From: Chrysochromulina tobinii
Lineage: Eukaryota > Haptophyta > Prymnesiales > Chrysochromulinaceae
Assembly (NCBI GenBank): GCA_001275005.1
Contig: JWZX01002917.1
Location: forward strand, 1-23,469
Reading direction: 5' to 3'
DNA: 23,469 nucleotides
The notes below the pieces were generated by a model, which saw only the letters and a list, made by a program, of their open reading frames with translations, made no database searches and was not told where the DNA came from. The position numbers and the translations under genes were made by a program. This document shows positions 8,590 to 16,874 of the stretch, in pieces. The first letter of the stretch is position 1. Each line of letters opens with the position of its first letter.

Positions 8590-10365
8590 TCAATCGACTG
8601 CAGACGGATCCAACGCCCTGACGAGCGACATGACAAGCTGCGGCTCAAACTGGTCAGAGGTGTCATTGGGCTCGGTGCGCAGGGTGCCGCTGAAGACTTC
8701 GAGCGCGCCTGGCAGGCACTCCACGCGAAAGGGTGCCGCACCCGCGAGCTCGCCGTCGAGGTTGAGCGCAATGCTGGAGCCCCCGTCGCCGCTCGTCGGG
8801 TGCGGCGTGAGGACGTAGGAGCGGCAGCGGATCGTCTCCACGAAGGGCAACTTGAGGTGCGAAGCGCCGCGCGCGCGGGCATTTGCATGCAGGATGTCCA
8901 GACCGCCGCTGCGGCTGACGATCACGAGGTCGAGGAGCCCGTCTGTCATGGACGCTCCGGGCGCGAAGCACACGCGCTTGCCCATGTGCATGTTGATCTG
9001 GGCCTGCACGAAGCTGCACTCGTCGAGTTCGCGCGTGAGCACCGTGCCGTCCTCCGCCGCAATCTCAAGCCGAGCACCGTAGCGCGTCTTTCCGGTGGCG
9101 ATGAGCACGAGCCCTGCAAGCTCGTATTGCGCCGAGCCGAGCCAGCGCAGCGCATTCGCTTGCTCGAGCACCGCCGCGGGCATGCCAAAGCCGCAGATGT
9201 TGATCGCGTACTCGCTCACGCTCGCACTCGGCCCTTGCGTGCTCGCGCCCGAAGGCGCGTCCGAGGGTGTCTCGTCCGAGGGCGCGGCCGCCTGGACTGC
9301 CATCACGTCCACCCTCGAGGTCGCACCTCGCACGATGGCTTCGGCGGCGGCCGAGGCGCTCTCGAGCCCGAGATCGTACGCCCACGTGTTGCCCGAGCCT
9401 GCTGGGATCATGCCCATGGGCACGCGCTCGGCGCCCGCACGCCGCAGCAGCCCATTGGCAATTTCATGCGCTGTGCCGTCGCCGCCGATGCCAACGAACG
9501 CATCGAGGAGCGGCGTCGTGCGCGCTAGCTCGCCGGCATGCCCTGCGTACTGCGTCTCCAGGACGGTCACCTCGACCCCCGCACGCTCGAAGATGGGCAG
9601 CACGCTCTCCAGCGTCGCCTTCCCGATGCCGCCGCCGCCAAACGGGTTGACGACGACGTGGATGCGACGAGGCGCACCCTCCGTGGCCGTCGTGATGGCT
9701 GCTCCGGCCGCCTCGACGCTGCTGCTGGACTGCTGCTGCATTGAGACTGCGACGATGAGTGTCTCCTCGTCGACGGCACGCTTACGCGCTCGCTTTGAGC
9801 CCTCGGCCACATCAGCGCGCCGGCGAATGACCTCGGCGCCTTCGGCCATGAGCGCGCGGCGCTTGAGCAGCCGGCGGAGCTCCGCTTGCGTGCGTTCGCG
9901 CTCGAGCACGACCACTTTGCCCTTCTCGAGTAGCGCCGACGCCGGCCCGCGCGGTCGAGCGCTCGGGAAGCGTTCTACGCGGAGCCGCTCGCCGGCGTCA
10001 TACCAGGATGCAGTACTCGACGCTGCTTCTGCTTCAGCTGCTTGGACTGGGGATTTTGCTCCTCGCCGACGGATGCCGAAAGTGATGCGCGCAACGAGTG
10101 TCAGCGTCAGAACCAGCAAAGCGCCCTGCCATGCGAGCTTCAGGTTCACGCCTGACATATCGAGGAGCAACAGGATCGGCCTACGAACAAGACCGGCCCA
10201 GGAGGGCTCGAGATTCACCACGGGAACGCATAGAGCGGGCGCGTAATTACGCGCGTGCGAGCGGAGCTGCGGCCGCGCAGGCAAGTGGAAGTGGAAGGAC
10301 TCTACAAGCGCCGGGAGGAGCAGGAGCGCGACGCAGGGGCATCGCGTTGAAAGTGAAGTGCACAT
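8590..10365 (-). CDS. Sphingosine/diacylglycerol kinase-like lipid kinase with N-terminal targeting and membrane segment
   Basis: 591 residues from an ATG at 10365. The catalytic region starts near residue 234 with VVVNPFGGGGIGK. The lipid-kinase nucleotide motif GGDGT is at 294-298, and IPAGSGNTWAYDLGL at about 318-332 matches the PxGSxN motif of sphingosine and diacylglycerol kinases. The second beta-sandwich domain follows, with NICGFGMPAAVLEQAN, TDGLLDLVIV and LNLDGE. The family transfers the ATP gamma-phosphate to sphingoid bases, diacylglycerol or ceramide; the substrate cannot be told from sequence. The N-terminus begins with a signal peptide (about 1-23, ending LPALVES) and Phe24 follows the likely cleavage site. 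A basic, Ser/Pro-containing stretch and a membrane helix near 77-97 come next. This resembles bipartite plastid targeting in algae with red-derived plastids, though a plain secretory or ER route is possible. Divergent from the GH16-type gene. Confidence 0.88.
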   Translation of the reverse strand: MCTSLSTRCPCVALLLLPALVESFHFHLPARPQLRSHARNYAPALCVPVVNLEPSWAGLVRRPILLLLDMSGVNLKLAWQGALLVLTLTLVARITFGIRRRGAKSPVQAAEAEAASSTASWYDAGERLRVERFPSARPRGPASALLEKGKVVVLERERTQAELRRLLKRRALMAEGAEVIRRRADVAEGSKRARKRAVDEETLIVAVSMQQQSSSSVEAAGAAITTATEGAPRRIHVVVNPFGGGGIGKATLESVLPIFERAGVEVTVLETQYAGHAGELARTTPLLDAFVGIGGDGTAHEIANGLLRRAGAERVPMGMIPAGSGNTWAYDLGLESASAAAEAIVRGATSRVDVMAVQAAAPSDETPSDAPSGASTQGPSASVSEYAINICGFGMPAAVLEQANALRWLGSAQYELAGLVLIATGKTRYGARLEIAAEDGTVLTRELDECSFVQAQINMHMGKRVCFAPGASMTDGLLDLVIVSRSGGLDILHANARARGASHLKLPFVETIRCRSYVLTPHPTSGDGGSSIALNLDGELAGAAPFRVECLPGALEVFSGTLRTEPNDTSDQFEPQLVMSLVRALDPSAVD

Positions 10366-10748
10366 CGATCGGTGTCGCGACTTGTGTGAGGGTCTCGCGT
10401 GATCGACCGCGACTTCTGCACGCGATTTCCCCTAACCACAACGTAGGGTGTGAATGTGGTCTCTAAAAAAGAGGTAGTCTCTAAAAAAAGAGATATGAGG
10501 CCACGTACCGCGCGGTACGCGGCCTCATACCTCTTTATATATTCTTTATCCGCACAGAAGAGCAGTATTTTGTTTCGTTCCGCGCACCGTGCATGATTTG
10601 ATCGAGTGGTGATTTCATGAGGTTTGTTCAGCTTTGCGTCGGGATCCCAAATCAGCATCCTGAAGAGTGAGGAATCTTTTCCGACAATCTCGCATGCGAG
10701 GTCTTTCTCGCGCATCCCGAAAAGCGCGCGGCCCTCGCAGGGAGATCG
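10366..10748. promoter_or_regulatory. Divergent intergenic region, probable bidirectional promoter
   Basis: The 383 bases lie between the start codons of the lipid kinase (minus) and the GH16-type gene (plus). An AT-rich core contains a TATA-like TTTATATATT near 10534-10543, directly beside a long palindrome (10487-10536). Two copies of a GTCTCTAAAAAA-GAG word precede the palindrome (about 10459-10473 and 10477-10492). The location makes a shared promoter likely; no known factor site was identified. Confidence 0.6.
10487..10536. repeat. 50-base near-perfect palindrome
   Basis: The sequence is self-complementary around the centre between 10511 and 10512, with 23 of 25 pairs matching. The two mismatches are 10493/10530 and 10503/10520. 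The inner core ACCGCGCGGT has no spacer, so the DNA could extrude a cruciform, and an RNA copy would fold into a long hairpin. Confidence 0.9.
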
Positions 10749-12761
10749 ATGGCGCGGCTCGGTGCGACCCTTGTGGCTGTGGGCATGGCAGCGCAACCCG
10801 CCACCGCGCAAGCAAAGGGTACTGCTTGCTGCTGGTGCGACCCGAAGACCCCCGCGGAGGCCAACAGTTTCGTCGACTCGCAGAAGACCGCGATGAAGCT
10901 GATCTTTTCCGACGAGTTTGAGGAACAGGGCCGCAACTTTGCCAATGGGCATGACACGAAGTGGACGGCGCTCAACATTGGCGACACGTCCAACCAGGGC
11001 GCTGCCTACTACCTGCCGCAGCAAGCATCGGTCGTCACGGACATTGGCGATCCCACAAATGCGACGCTTCAGTTCAAGCCGGTATCCGCACTCCAGATTT
11101 TGACGGAAAATGAGGCGTTTACGGGTGAGTCGCCGACTGGCGAGAAGGGCATCTACATGCCGTCCCGTTCGGCGATGCTCCAGTCGTGGAACAAGTTCTG
11201 CTTCACCGGTGGCGTCGTCGAGTTCCGTGCGCGCCAGCCGCGGGGTGGGGGCTACTGGCCTGCGCTGTGGCTCTTTGGCAACCTCGGCCGCGCCGTCTAC
11301 CAGAACTCGAACACCGGCCTGTGGCCATGGTCGTACAGCGAGTGCGACGGAGACCTGCGGCTGCCGCCCACGGAGCCCCCGCAGCGCATCAGCGCGTGCG
11401 ACGACCGCGACCTCGAGACGGAAGGGCTCAATCCTTTCCAGGGTCGCGGTGCCACCGAGCTTGATGTGCTCGAGGGCGCGGTCAGCAACACGGGCCAGGA
11501 TGCGTACGTCGTGGGATCGCTGCAGCTCTCGCCGGGCATCCCGCCCTTCTTCAAGCCGTACGGCCAGCCAGGCGGCTTCCCCGCCAAGAATAACGACGGT
11601 AGCGCGGAGTGGTACAAGGGCCTGACCTTCGGTGCACCGGTGCCAAACCTTGCGAGCGGCGGCTTCCCCAATAACGGCTGGTACGGCCCGCCGTGGGGTG
11701 CCGATTGCCCCACGGGCTGCCCCGACGCGCTCTCGGGTGGCTTCATCCACCTCAACGACCTCGACACGCGCTACTGGACCTACCGAATGGAATGGAAGCC
11801 CGGACCCAACGGACATATCTCGTGGTGGTATGACGGCGCCTTTGTGTGGGCGATGGCGGCAGAGGCTTTCGGAGAGTACTCGGTCTGCAGCACGCGCAGC
11901 AGCAAGAAGGATTGCTGGCGCACGCCACCGCGCATGATCCCAGAGGAGCCCATGTCGATCGTGATGAACACGGCCATCGGCACCTGGAACGGCGGCCCAG
12001 GCGCCATCGACGGCAAACATTGGCCCGCCAGGTTCTTCGTCGACTATGTGCGCGTGTGGCAGGCGGAGGAGAACATCGGGTGCAACCCGCCCGACTTCCC
12101 GACCAAGGTGTACATCGAGAAGAACCACGAGCTGTACGGCGAGCCCGTCTCGCCCCTCGGCTACGACACGTGCCCCGAGAAGTATCCGCCCAAGTCGCAT
12201 GCGAAGATGGCCGACCTCCATGCGAAGGCGCATGCGATCCGCTCAGAGCGGGCGGCCAAGGGCCTACCTCAGCACGTCGCGGAGCGCGCGGCGAGCATAG
12301 CCTCATACCCGGGCGTCACCACCTCGCGCACTTCCCAGGCGCCGGTGCAGGCTCAGCACCCCACCAAGGTGGCGATGGCCACGGCCATGATGGCGCAGCA
12401 AGCTCAGATGATGGCGGACGAGCGCGCGAGGCAGGAGGCCGCCGCCGCCCAAATGGCACGCGGTGGGCAGGCGAGCTTCTCCGCGTACGCTCTCAACGCC
12501 CTCTACACGCAGCCGTTGCCGCCGCAGCAGCAGCGACGGGGCTTCCTTGACTTCGCCCCCGCCGCCGAGCCCTCTGCCACCTCGATGGGCTCGTTCCTTC
12601 TCATCGTCGGTGTGGCCGCTGCCAGTCTGCTTGCTGTCGGCCTTCTGCAGCGCCGCGCAAAACAGGGGACGCTCTTGGAGACGCCGTGGCCGCGTGCCCA
12701 GGTGGGCGCTTACCGGGCGCCGCCAGCCGCCGACGCCGAGTACGTCGCCTACGGCCGCTGA
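10749..12761 (+). CDS. KRE6/SKN1-family GH16-type beta-glucan enzyme, secreted, C-terminally membrane anchored
   Basis: 670 residues from the ATG at 10749. A signal peptide covers about 1-21 (LVAVGMAAQPATA). The beta-jelly-roll domain, about 47-440, shows FSDEF, FTGGVVEFRARQP, GGGYWPALWLFGNLGRA and the catalytic ExDxxE box GATELDVLEG (Glu237, Asp239, Glu242), then WTYRMEWKPG, MNTAIGTWNGG and FFVDYVRVWQ. These are hallmarks of the SKN1/KRE6 subgroup, which acts on beta-1,3/beta-1,6-glucan. A family member in diatoms is linked to branching of the storage glucan chrysolaminarin, so a similar role is plausible here. A Met/Ala/Gln-rich stalk (about 520-575) precedes a single membrane helix near 615-633 and a short tail ending EYVAYGR. 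The fungal proteins have an N-terminal anchor instead, so the topology differs. Divergent from the lipid kinase. Confidence 0.9.
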   Translation: MARLGATLVAVGMAAQPATAQAKGTACCWCDPKTPAEANSFVDSQKTAMKLIFSDEFEEQGRNFANGHDTKWTALNIGDTSNQGAAYYLPQQASVVTDIGDPTNATLQFKPVSALQILTENEAFTGESPTGEKGIYMPSRSAMLQSWNKFCFTGGVVEFRARQPRGGGYWPALWLFGNLGRAVYQNSNTGLWPWSYSECDGDLRLPPTEPPQRISACDDRDLETEGLNPFQGRGATELDVLEGAVSNTGQDAYVVGSLQLSPGIPPFFKPYGQPGGFPAKNNDGSAEWYKGLTFGAPVPNLASGGFPNNGWYGPPWGADCPTGCPDALSGGFIHLNDLDTRYWTYRMEWKPGPNGHISWWYDGAFVWAMAAEAFGEYSVCSTRSSKKDCWRTPPRMIPEEPMSIVMNTAIGTWNGGPGAIDGKHWPARFFVDYVRVWQAEENIGCNPPDFPTKVYIEKNHELYGEPVSPLGYDTCPEKYPPKSHAKMADLHAKAHAIRSERAAKGLPQHVAERAASIASYPGVTTSRTSQAPVQAQHPTKVAMATAMMAQQAQMMADERARQEAAAAQMARGGQASFSAYALNALYTQPLPPQQQRRGFLDFAPAAEPSATSMGSFLLIVGVAAASLLAVGLLQRRAKQGTLLETPWPRAQVGAYRAPPAADAEYVAYGR

Positions 12762-13263
12762 GCGGCATCAGCATGACCGGCATACTCGAGGCATGATCGA
12801 TCAAGGGAGTGGAGGCATCTGCTGATGTGGCTGCGTGCGACGGGCATATGGCGCCCAAGGGTTGTTGAAGGCATGATGGGTGTGGAGGAGGGATTTGGGG
12901 CAAGCCCCAGTGATCGCTGCTGGTTCCAGGGGCGTTGTGTGTCCCACAGCGCCGCCTGATAAGGTTGGTTATTTGGGATGCGGCGCGGCGCTTTACAGCA
13001 CAACCATTAGCGACCCTAAGTATGAAAAATGGATTCTTTGGGGTACATGCGCGGCTGTGACCTGCTGTTGTATGTGTCCTTATAGGCACGTCCGGTCGGC
13101 CGCGTCGTGTCACTCTCGCAAATAACAGTATGGAACCACGAACATTCTGAACCGTAACATTGTATGAGCCTTAGTTTCTCGCCTCTGCCCTGCTCTCTCG
13201 ACTGCTAAAGCAACTTTGGCCCCTGCAATATCACTGCAATAGGTGTACAGAACGAGCATGTTT
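12762..13263. other. Spacer between convergent genes
   Basis: 502 bases separate the GH16-type stop from the stop of the minus-strand HPP-like gene, so it should hold two 3' UTRs and possibly terminator or polyadenylation signals. I see no AATAAA, no RNA gene, no convincing protein and no strong repeat. Confidence 0.5.
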
Positions 13264-14706
13264 TCAGCCGTGCGCGCGCACGAGCTGGACGAACTCTTCC
13301 TTGGTGATCGTGGAGGTGCCGTTGACAGCCCCTTGTTTGATGAGCTCCTCTGCCTGCGCGGCGCTGATCCTCTTGTCGGTGGCCTTTTTCCACGCGACAA
13401 CGAGCTCATCTGTATCCATCTCGTTGTTGCCGTCGTCGTCGTAGTGCTGAAAAACCTCGAGCAACTTTGCATCGGAGAACTGGTCGGCGAAGGAGCGGAG
13501 GTTCCCTTGGTCATGTCGCTTGCGGATCATCGCGATGAATTCAGTCTGGTCGAGCGTGCCGTTCTTGTTCTTGTCCGCTTCGTCGATTTTCTCCTTCGCC
13601 TGCTCCACGGTCAGCACTTCGCCTGTCGCCTTCTGCCACGCCTGTATCAGCTCCCTGGCATCGAGGGCGCCGTTGCCATCGGCGTCGATCTCGTTGAAGG
13701 CGTCGACCAACTCAGCATCGGTCTTAGCTGCAAACGCGGCCGCAAATTTGAGGAGCGACAGCTTGGTATGGACGTGCGCGCGCAGCTTCGAGACCTGGAT
13801 CGCCACCATGTAAAAGCAGAACGAGCCGGCCAACCAAGGCGTGACCAGCCAGTGAAGGGCATAGAGCATGAACTTGACGGGGCCTTCCCCGACGGGCGGC
13901 ACCAGGGTGTGGTCTGTGATCAGGAAGATCGCCACGCCGAGGGTGGGCGGGAACATGGCCTTGGCCCATTTGAAGTAGATGAGGAGCATCCCAGTGACGA
14001 TGATCGTCACGCTCACGCTCTCAAGCATCAGGTAGCGGAGCAGCATGCCGAACGCCCATGAGCCCAAGGTGCACTGCAGGAAGACCTTGTAAGGCGGCGG
14101 GGAGGGGTTGATGAAGAACACGATCGCCATTGTCAGCATTGAGCCGTTGAACAGCGGGAAGGGACTGTTGACCGCAACGCCGTTTCCCAAAATGAGATCC
14201 GCCCCATGCAAGATGAGGCCTGTTGCAACCACCGCGCCTCCTGCAATGCACGCATCGACGATGGTGAGGTCGCTCCACTTGTAAAAGAGCATGAGATACT
14301 TCTGATAGTCAGGCGACGCAGTCGATGCCTGCGACTCCATCGCTACATAGTCATCATCAGCTGCGGGCTCCATCTGCTCCATCTTCTTCGTCGTCATGCG
14401 TCTGGTCACGACGCCGATGCCCAAGACGAGGACGACGCCGACGGCGAGCAAGCCGAATGAACCGAGGCCCTCGACGGACTCACTGAGCCACGAGGGCGGC
14501 GGTAGTGAGGGCGGCGGCACAGGGGGGGGAGGAAAGGGCGGAGGAGGCACGGGCGGCGGTGGCGCAGGCGGCGGTGGCGCAGGCGGCGGTGGCGCAGGCG
14601 GCGGTGGCGCAGGCGGGGGAGGCGTGGGTGGCGGTGGCGACGGCGGCGGAGAGAGCTCCTGGCAGACGATGGGCGCGAAGATGCAGATGCATAACAACAA
14701 TCGCAT
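13264..14706 (-). CDS. Polyproline, HPP-like multi-pass membrane protein with C-terminal EF-hands
   Basis: 480 residues from the ATG at 14706; the frame continues 50 codons upstream to a TTG, but the ATG gives a clean signal peptide (MRLLLCICIFAPIVCQ). Next comes a polyproline stretch of PPPPA/PPPPV repeats (about 20-70), like hydroxyproline-rich wall proteins. A helix near 81-101 follows, then about 50 acidic residues and four or more membrane helices. FNGSMLTMAIVFFINPSPPP and KAMFPPTLGVAIFLITD match the spacing of the HPP family of integral membrane proteins, with Phe in place of His in the signature. Four EF-hands end the protein. DADGNGALDARE and DKNKNGTLDQTE are canonical calcium loops, DDDGNNEMDTDE has Asn for Gly at position 6, and the last is degenerate. 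It may be a calcium-regulated transporter or channel-like protein facing the wall. The HPP link is moderate; the EF-hands are certain. Confidence 0.85.
   Translation of the reverse strand: MRLLLCICIFAPIVCQELSPPPSPPPPTPPPPAPPPPAPPPPAPPPPAPPPPVPPPPFPPPPVPPPSLPPPSWLSESVEGLGSFGLLAVGVVLVLGIGVVTRRMTTKKMEQMEPAADDDYVAMESQASTASPDYQKYLMLFYKWSDLTIVDACIAGGAVVATGLILHGADLILGNGVAVNSPFPLFNGSMLTMAIVFFINPSPPPYKVFLQCTLGSWAFGMLLRYLMLESVSVTIIVTGMLLIYFKWAKAMFPPTLGVAIFLITDHTLVPPVGEGPVKFMLYALHWLVTPWLAGSFCFYMVAIQVSKLRAHVHTKLSLLKFAAAFAAKTDAELVDAFNEIDADGNGALDARELIQAWQKATGEVLTVEQAKEKIDEADKNKNGTLDQTEFIAMIRKRHDQGNLRSFADQFSDAKLLEVFQHYDDDGNNEMDTDELVVAWKKATDKRISAAQAEELIKQGAVNGTSTITKEEFVQLVRAHG
14530..14640. repeat. Polyproline-coding tandem repeat
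   Basis: A 15-base unit, GGCGGTGGCGCAGGC on the plus strand (PPPPA on the minus strand), repeats about four times in close succession, flanked by variant units. It encodes the extracellular Pro-rich stalk and gives a spurious Gly-rich frame on the plus strand. Confidence 0.85.
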
Positions 14707-14926
14707 CGCGACTGAACCGCGGAGAAAAGTTGGTCGCGAAAGTGCGCGGGCGAGAGATCGCATTTCGACGGAACCGTTAATTAATGACGTTACGTACTTT
14801 AATTTCCCCTTCAAAACTGGTTCTCGAACACTGCCGGGGTTCATGGGTTGTCTCAATTTCCTAAAGCGGCAAGTTCTATGGAAGAAAGCTCGCAGCGGCC
14901 GCGGAGTTCCCGAAGCCTATCTTCAC
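14707..14926. promoter_or_regulatory. Short divergent promoter region
   Basis: Only 220 bases separate the divergent starts of the EF-hand protein and the GH6-family protein. The AT-rich part holds the palindrome TTAATTAA (14777-14784), directly followed by TGACGT (14785-14790) and ACGTA, ACGT-core words of the kind bound by bZIP factors. The regulatory reading is inference. Confidence 0.45.
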
Positions 14927-16312
14927 ATGCGGTGCAACCTCCTCCTCGTCCCCACGGCCCTGGTGGCGGCGCAGTCGACTGGCATTAACGTCTTTGCGAC
15001 CAACAGATTTTACGTTGACCCATACTTCCAGAAGAACGTGGACGATGCGACGGCAGGCGTGACGGACCCCGCCACGCTCGCAAATCTGGGCAAGATGCGT
15101 CAAACAAGCACGGCGCACTGGATCACGAAAAAGAGTATCATCAACACGACGGAGCCCATCCTAAAGGGGGCAGCCAGCCAGTCGCCGCCACCGCTGGTGG
15201 TCTTCGTCGTATACAATCTGCCCAACCGAGACTGCGACGCCGACAACTCGCTCGGCGAGTTCTGCTGCGCTACGAAACCAGACGGCTCGTGCGACTACCT
15301 CGCGGAGGGCGACTGCAGCACGGGGCTGAGCCAATACAAGAACGACTTTCTCGATCCGATCGCCGCCGTCGTCGCCAAGTACGCCGACAAGGTGCCGATG
15401 GCCTTCGTTCTCGAGCCCTCGTCGATCCCCAACCTCGCGACAAACAAGGGCAACCCAAAGTGCGCCACCTCGGCCACCGAGGCATCGTACACAAAGGGTA
15501 TCCCGATGGCGGTCGACGCGCTCGCGGCCGCCGCCCCCAAGGCTTCCATCTACATTGACGCCGCGCACGGCGGCTGGCTCGGCTGGGAGGCGAATGCGCA
15601 AGCGTATGCAACCCTCTTTAGCACTCTCCAAGTTACGGCAAAGGTGCGCGGCCTTGCGACGAATATGGGCAACTTCCAGCCGTTGGGCGTGCCGTGCCCG
15701 GCGTCGGCATTCGACGACTCGATGCACAACTACTGCGGTTCCACCGGTGGCGTTTGTTGCGAAGACCCGTGCGCTCTCCTTCCACAGTTCTCGAGTGGGA
15801 ACAATGAATACAACTACATTCAGGCTCTCACGAAGGAGATCAAGCGGGCGATCCCATACTGGGACCCGCACTACATCATCGACACGTCGCGCAACGGCAT
15901 CACGGACGAGCGCTCCAGCTGTGCCAGCTGGTGCAACGTGCGCGGCGCAGGCCTCGGCAAGACGCCCTCGTCCAACAATCTGCTGCCTAATTTGGTGGAC
16001 GCTCTCTTCTATCTGAAGACGCCGGGCGAGTCCGACGGGTGCACTGAGACACTGCCGGATGGCTCGACCTGCCACGAGTACGATAAGACATGCGGCGACC
16101 CCGACGCCATCGGCTCGCAGCCCGGCGAGCCCAAGGCCCCCGTCTCGGGCACCTTCTGGAACTTCTATGCTGTCTCGCTGGCGAAGAACGCACAATTCGT
16201 CGCCCAGTCCAACAAGACGGCACAGCTCGCCACTCAGCCTGGCCCGATCCTGGTGGCGCACAAGGGCAGCTTCGGCGGCTCGGCCCACCTCGCGATGACA
16301 CACCAACACTGA
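14927..16312 (+). CDS. GH6-family (cellobiohydrolase/endoglucanase-like) secreted protein, catalytic acid replaced
   Basis: 461 residues from the ATG at 14927; the frame is open upstream only because it runs antisense to the neighbouring polyproline gene. A signal peptide, MRCNLLLVPTALVAAQ, opens the protein. GH6 landmarks follow in order: RFYVDPYFQKNV, VVYNLPNRDCDAD (Asp102), KVPMAFVLEPSSIPNL, YIDAAHGGWLGW, RGLATNMGNFQ, YIIDTSRNG, SWCNVRGAGLGKTPS, LKTPGESDGC and HEYDKTC (Asp386). The family cleaves beta-1,4-glucan with inversion. In characterised members the stretch reads EPDS(L)xN and its Asp is the proton donor (D221 in Trichoderma reesei Cel6A); here it is Ser165. The partner Asp of the RDC motif and the late Asp are kept. 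No cellulose-binding module or anchor is seen. It may be a non-catalytic glucan binder or use an altered mechanism. Confidence 0.9.
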   Translation: MRCNLLLVPTALVAAQSTGINVFATNRFYVDPYFQKNVDDATAGVTDPATLANLGKMRQTSTAHWITKKSIINTTEPILKGAASQSPPPLVVFVVYNLPNRDCDADNSLGEFCCATKPDGSCDYLAEGDCSTGLSQYKNDFLDPIAAVVAKYADKVPMAFVLEPSSIPNLATNKGNPKCATSATEASYTKGIPMAVDALAAAAPKASIYIDAAHGGWLGWEANAQAYATLFSTLQVTAKVRGLATNMGNFQPLGVPCPASAFDDSMHNYCGSTGGVCCEDPCALLPQFSSGNNEYNYIQALTKEIKRAIPYWDPHYIIDTSRNGITDERSSCASWCNVRGAGLGKTPSSNNLLPNLVDALFYLKTPGESDGCTETLPDGSTCHEYDKTCGDPDAIGSQPGEPKAPVSGTFWNFYAVSLAKNAQFVAQSNKTAQLATQPGPILVAHKGSFGGSAHLAMTHQH

Positions 16313-16874
16313 GATCCGAGGGAGGGGACCCAGGCGCGGCGGAGGCGAGGGGGCGGATTGCAGGGCGGGACAGTATAGGTCTGCTGGGCAGTCGCGCTGG
16401 GCCTCTTGTGCGCGCGGTTCAAATGCGAATGAGAGCGGAGCATGCATTTCACACAAGATGTCTAATACCGAAGACGCATTGCGCAAAGCGCGCGCGAACT
16501 AGCGGGTTGATTTGCAGACCGGTGCACAGCGTCAGCAGTCCCGACACCGTACACGCTTAGTATGCCTGGGGGCGCCCCCCTCGCCACGTATATCGGCTGC
16601 CTGTTGGCATGTTTTACTTACTTACTAAGTTGGTTACTACTCAGCAGTCCCGACGCACCCGCGAGTCCGGGACTTCACGTGACGTGGCTGGGTCCCGTGA
16701 GCCGCGATATGCCCGTGGGGCCACGCCCGATAAACATGTGCGTCACGAAAAAAAGAGTGTGGCACAGATTGAAGTGGGTGTCGAATTACAAACTTGGGCT
16801 GTGAAGCTGCAGCTGTCTGCAACTCCCTGAGTGCTCATCCATCAGGTTGCAGCTCACCACGCCCCCGTGTGCGA
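16313..16874. other. Spacer before the Cys-rich/TM gene
   Basis: About 560 bases without a convincing gene. It includes the GC palindrome GGGGGCGCCCCC (near 16568), a TTACTTACTAAGT patch near 16616, and two copies of CAGCAGTCCCGAC (near 16531 and 16643). The frame of the downstream gene is open from a TTG at 16794, but the first in-frame ATG is 16875. The promoter is presumably here. Confidence 0.45.

Noticed and set aside
10302-12233. Long minus-strand frame of over 600 codons opposite the GH16-type gene
   Set aside because: It lies antisense to a gene with clear catalytic motifs, lacks recognisable domains and is Arg/Val/Gly-biased as expected for a shadow of GC-rich coding DNA.
14396-14926. 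Gly-rich N-terminal extension of the GH6 frame
   Set aside because: It is the reverse complement of the polyproline repeats of the neighbouring minus-strand gene; the ATG at 14927 gives a clean signal peptide.
15161-16486. Minus-strand frame of about 440 codons opposite the GH6 gene
   Set aside because: It is antisense to the GH6 landmarks and has no protein-family features of its own.
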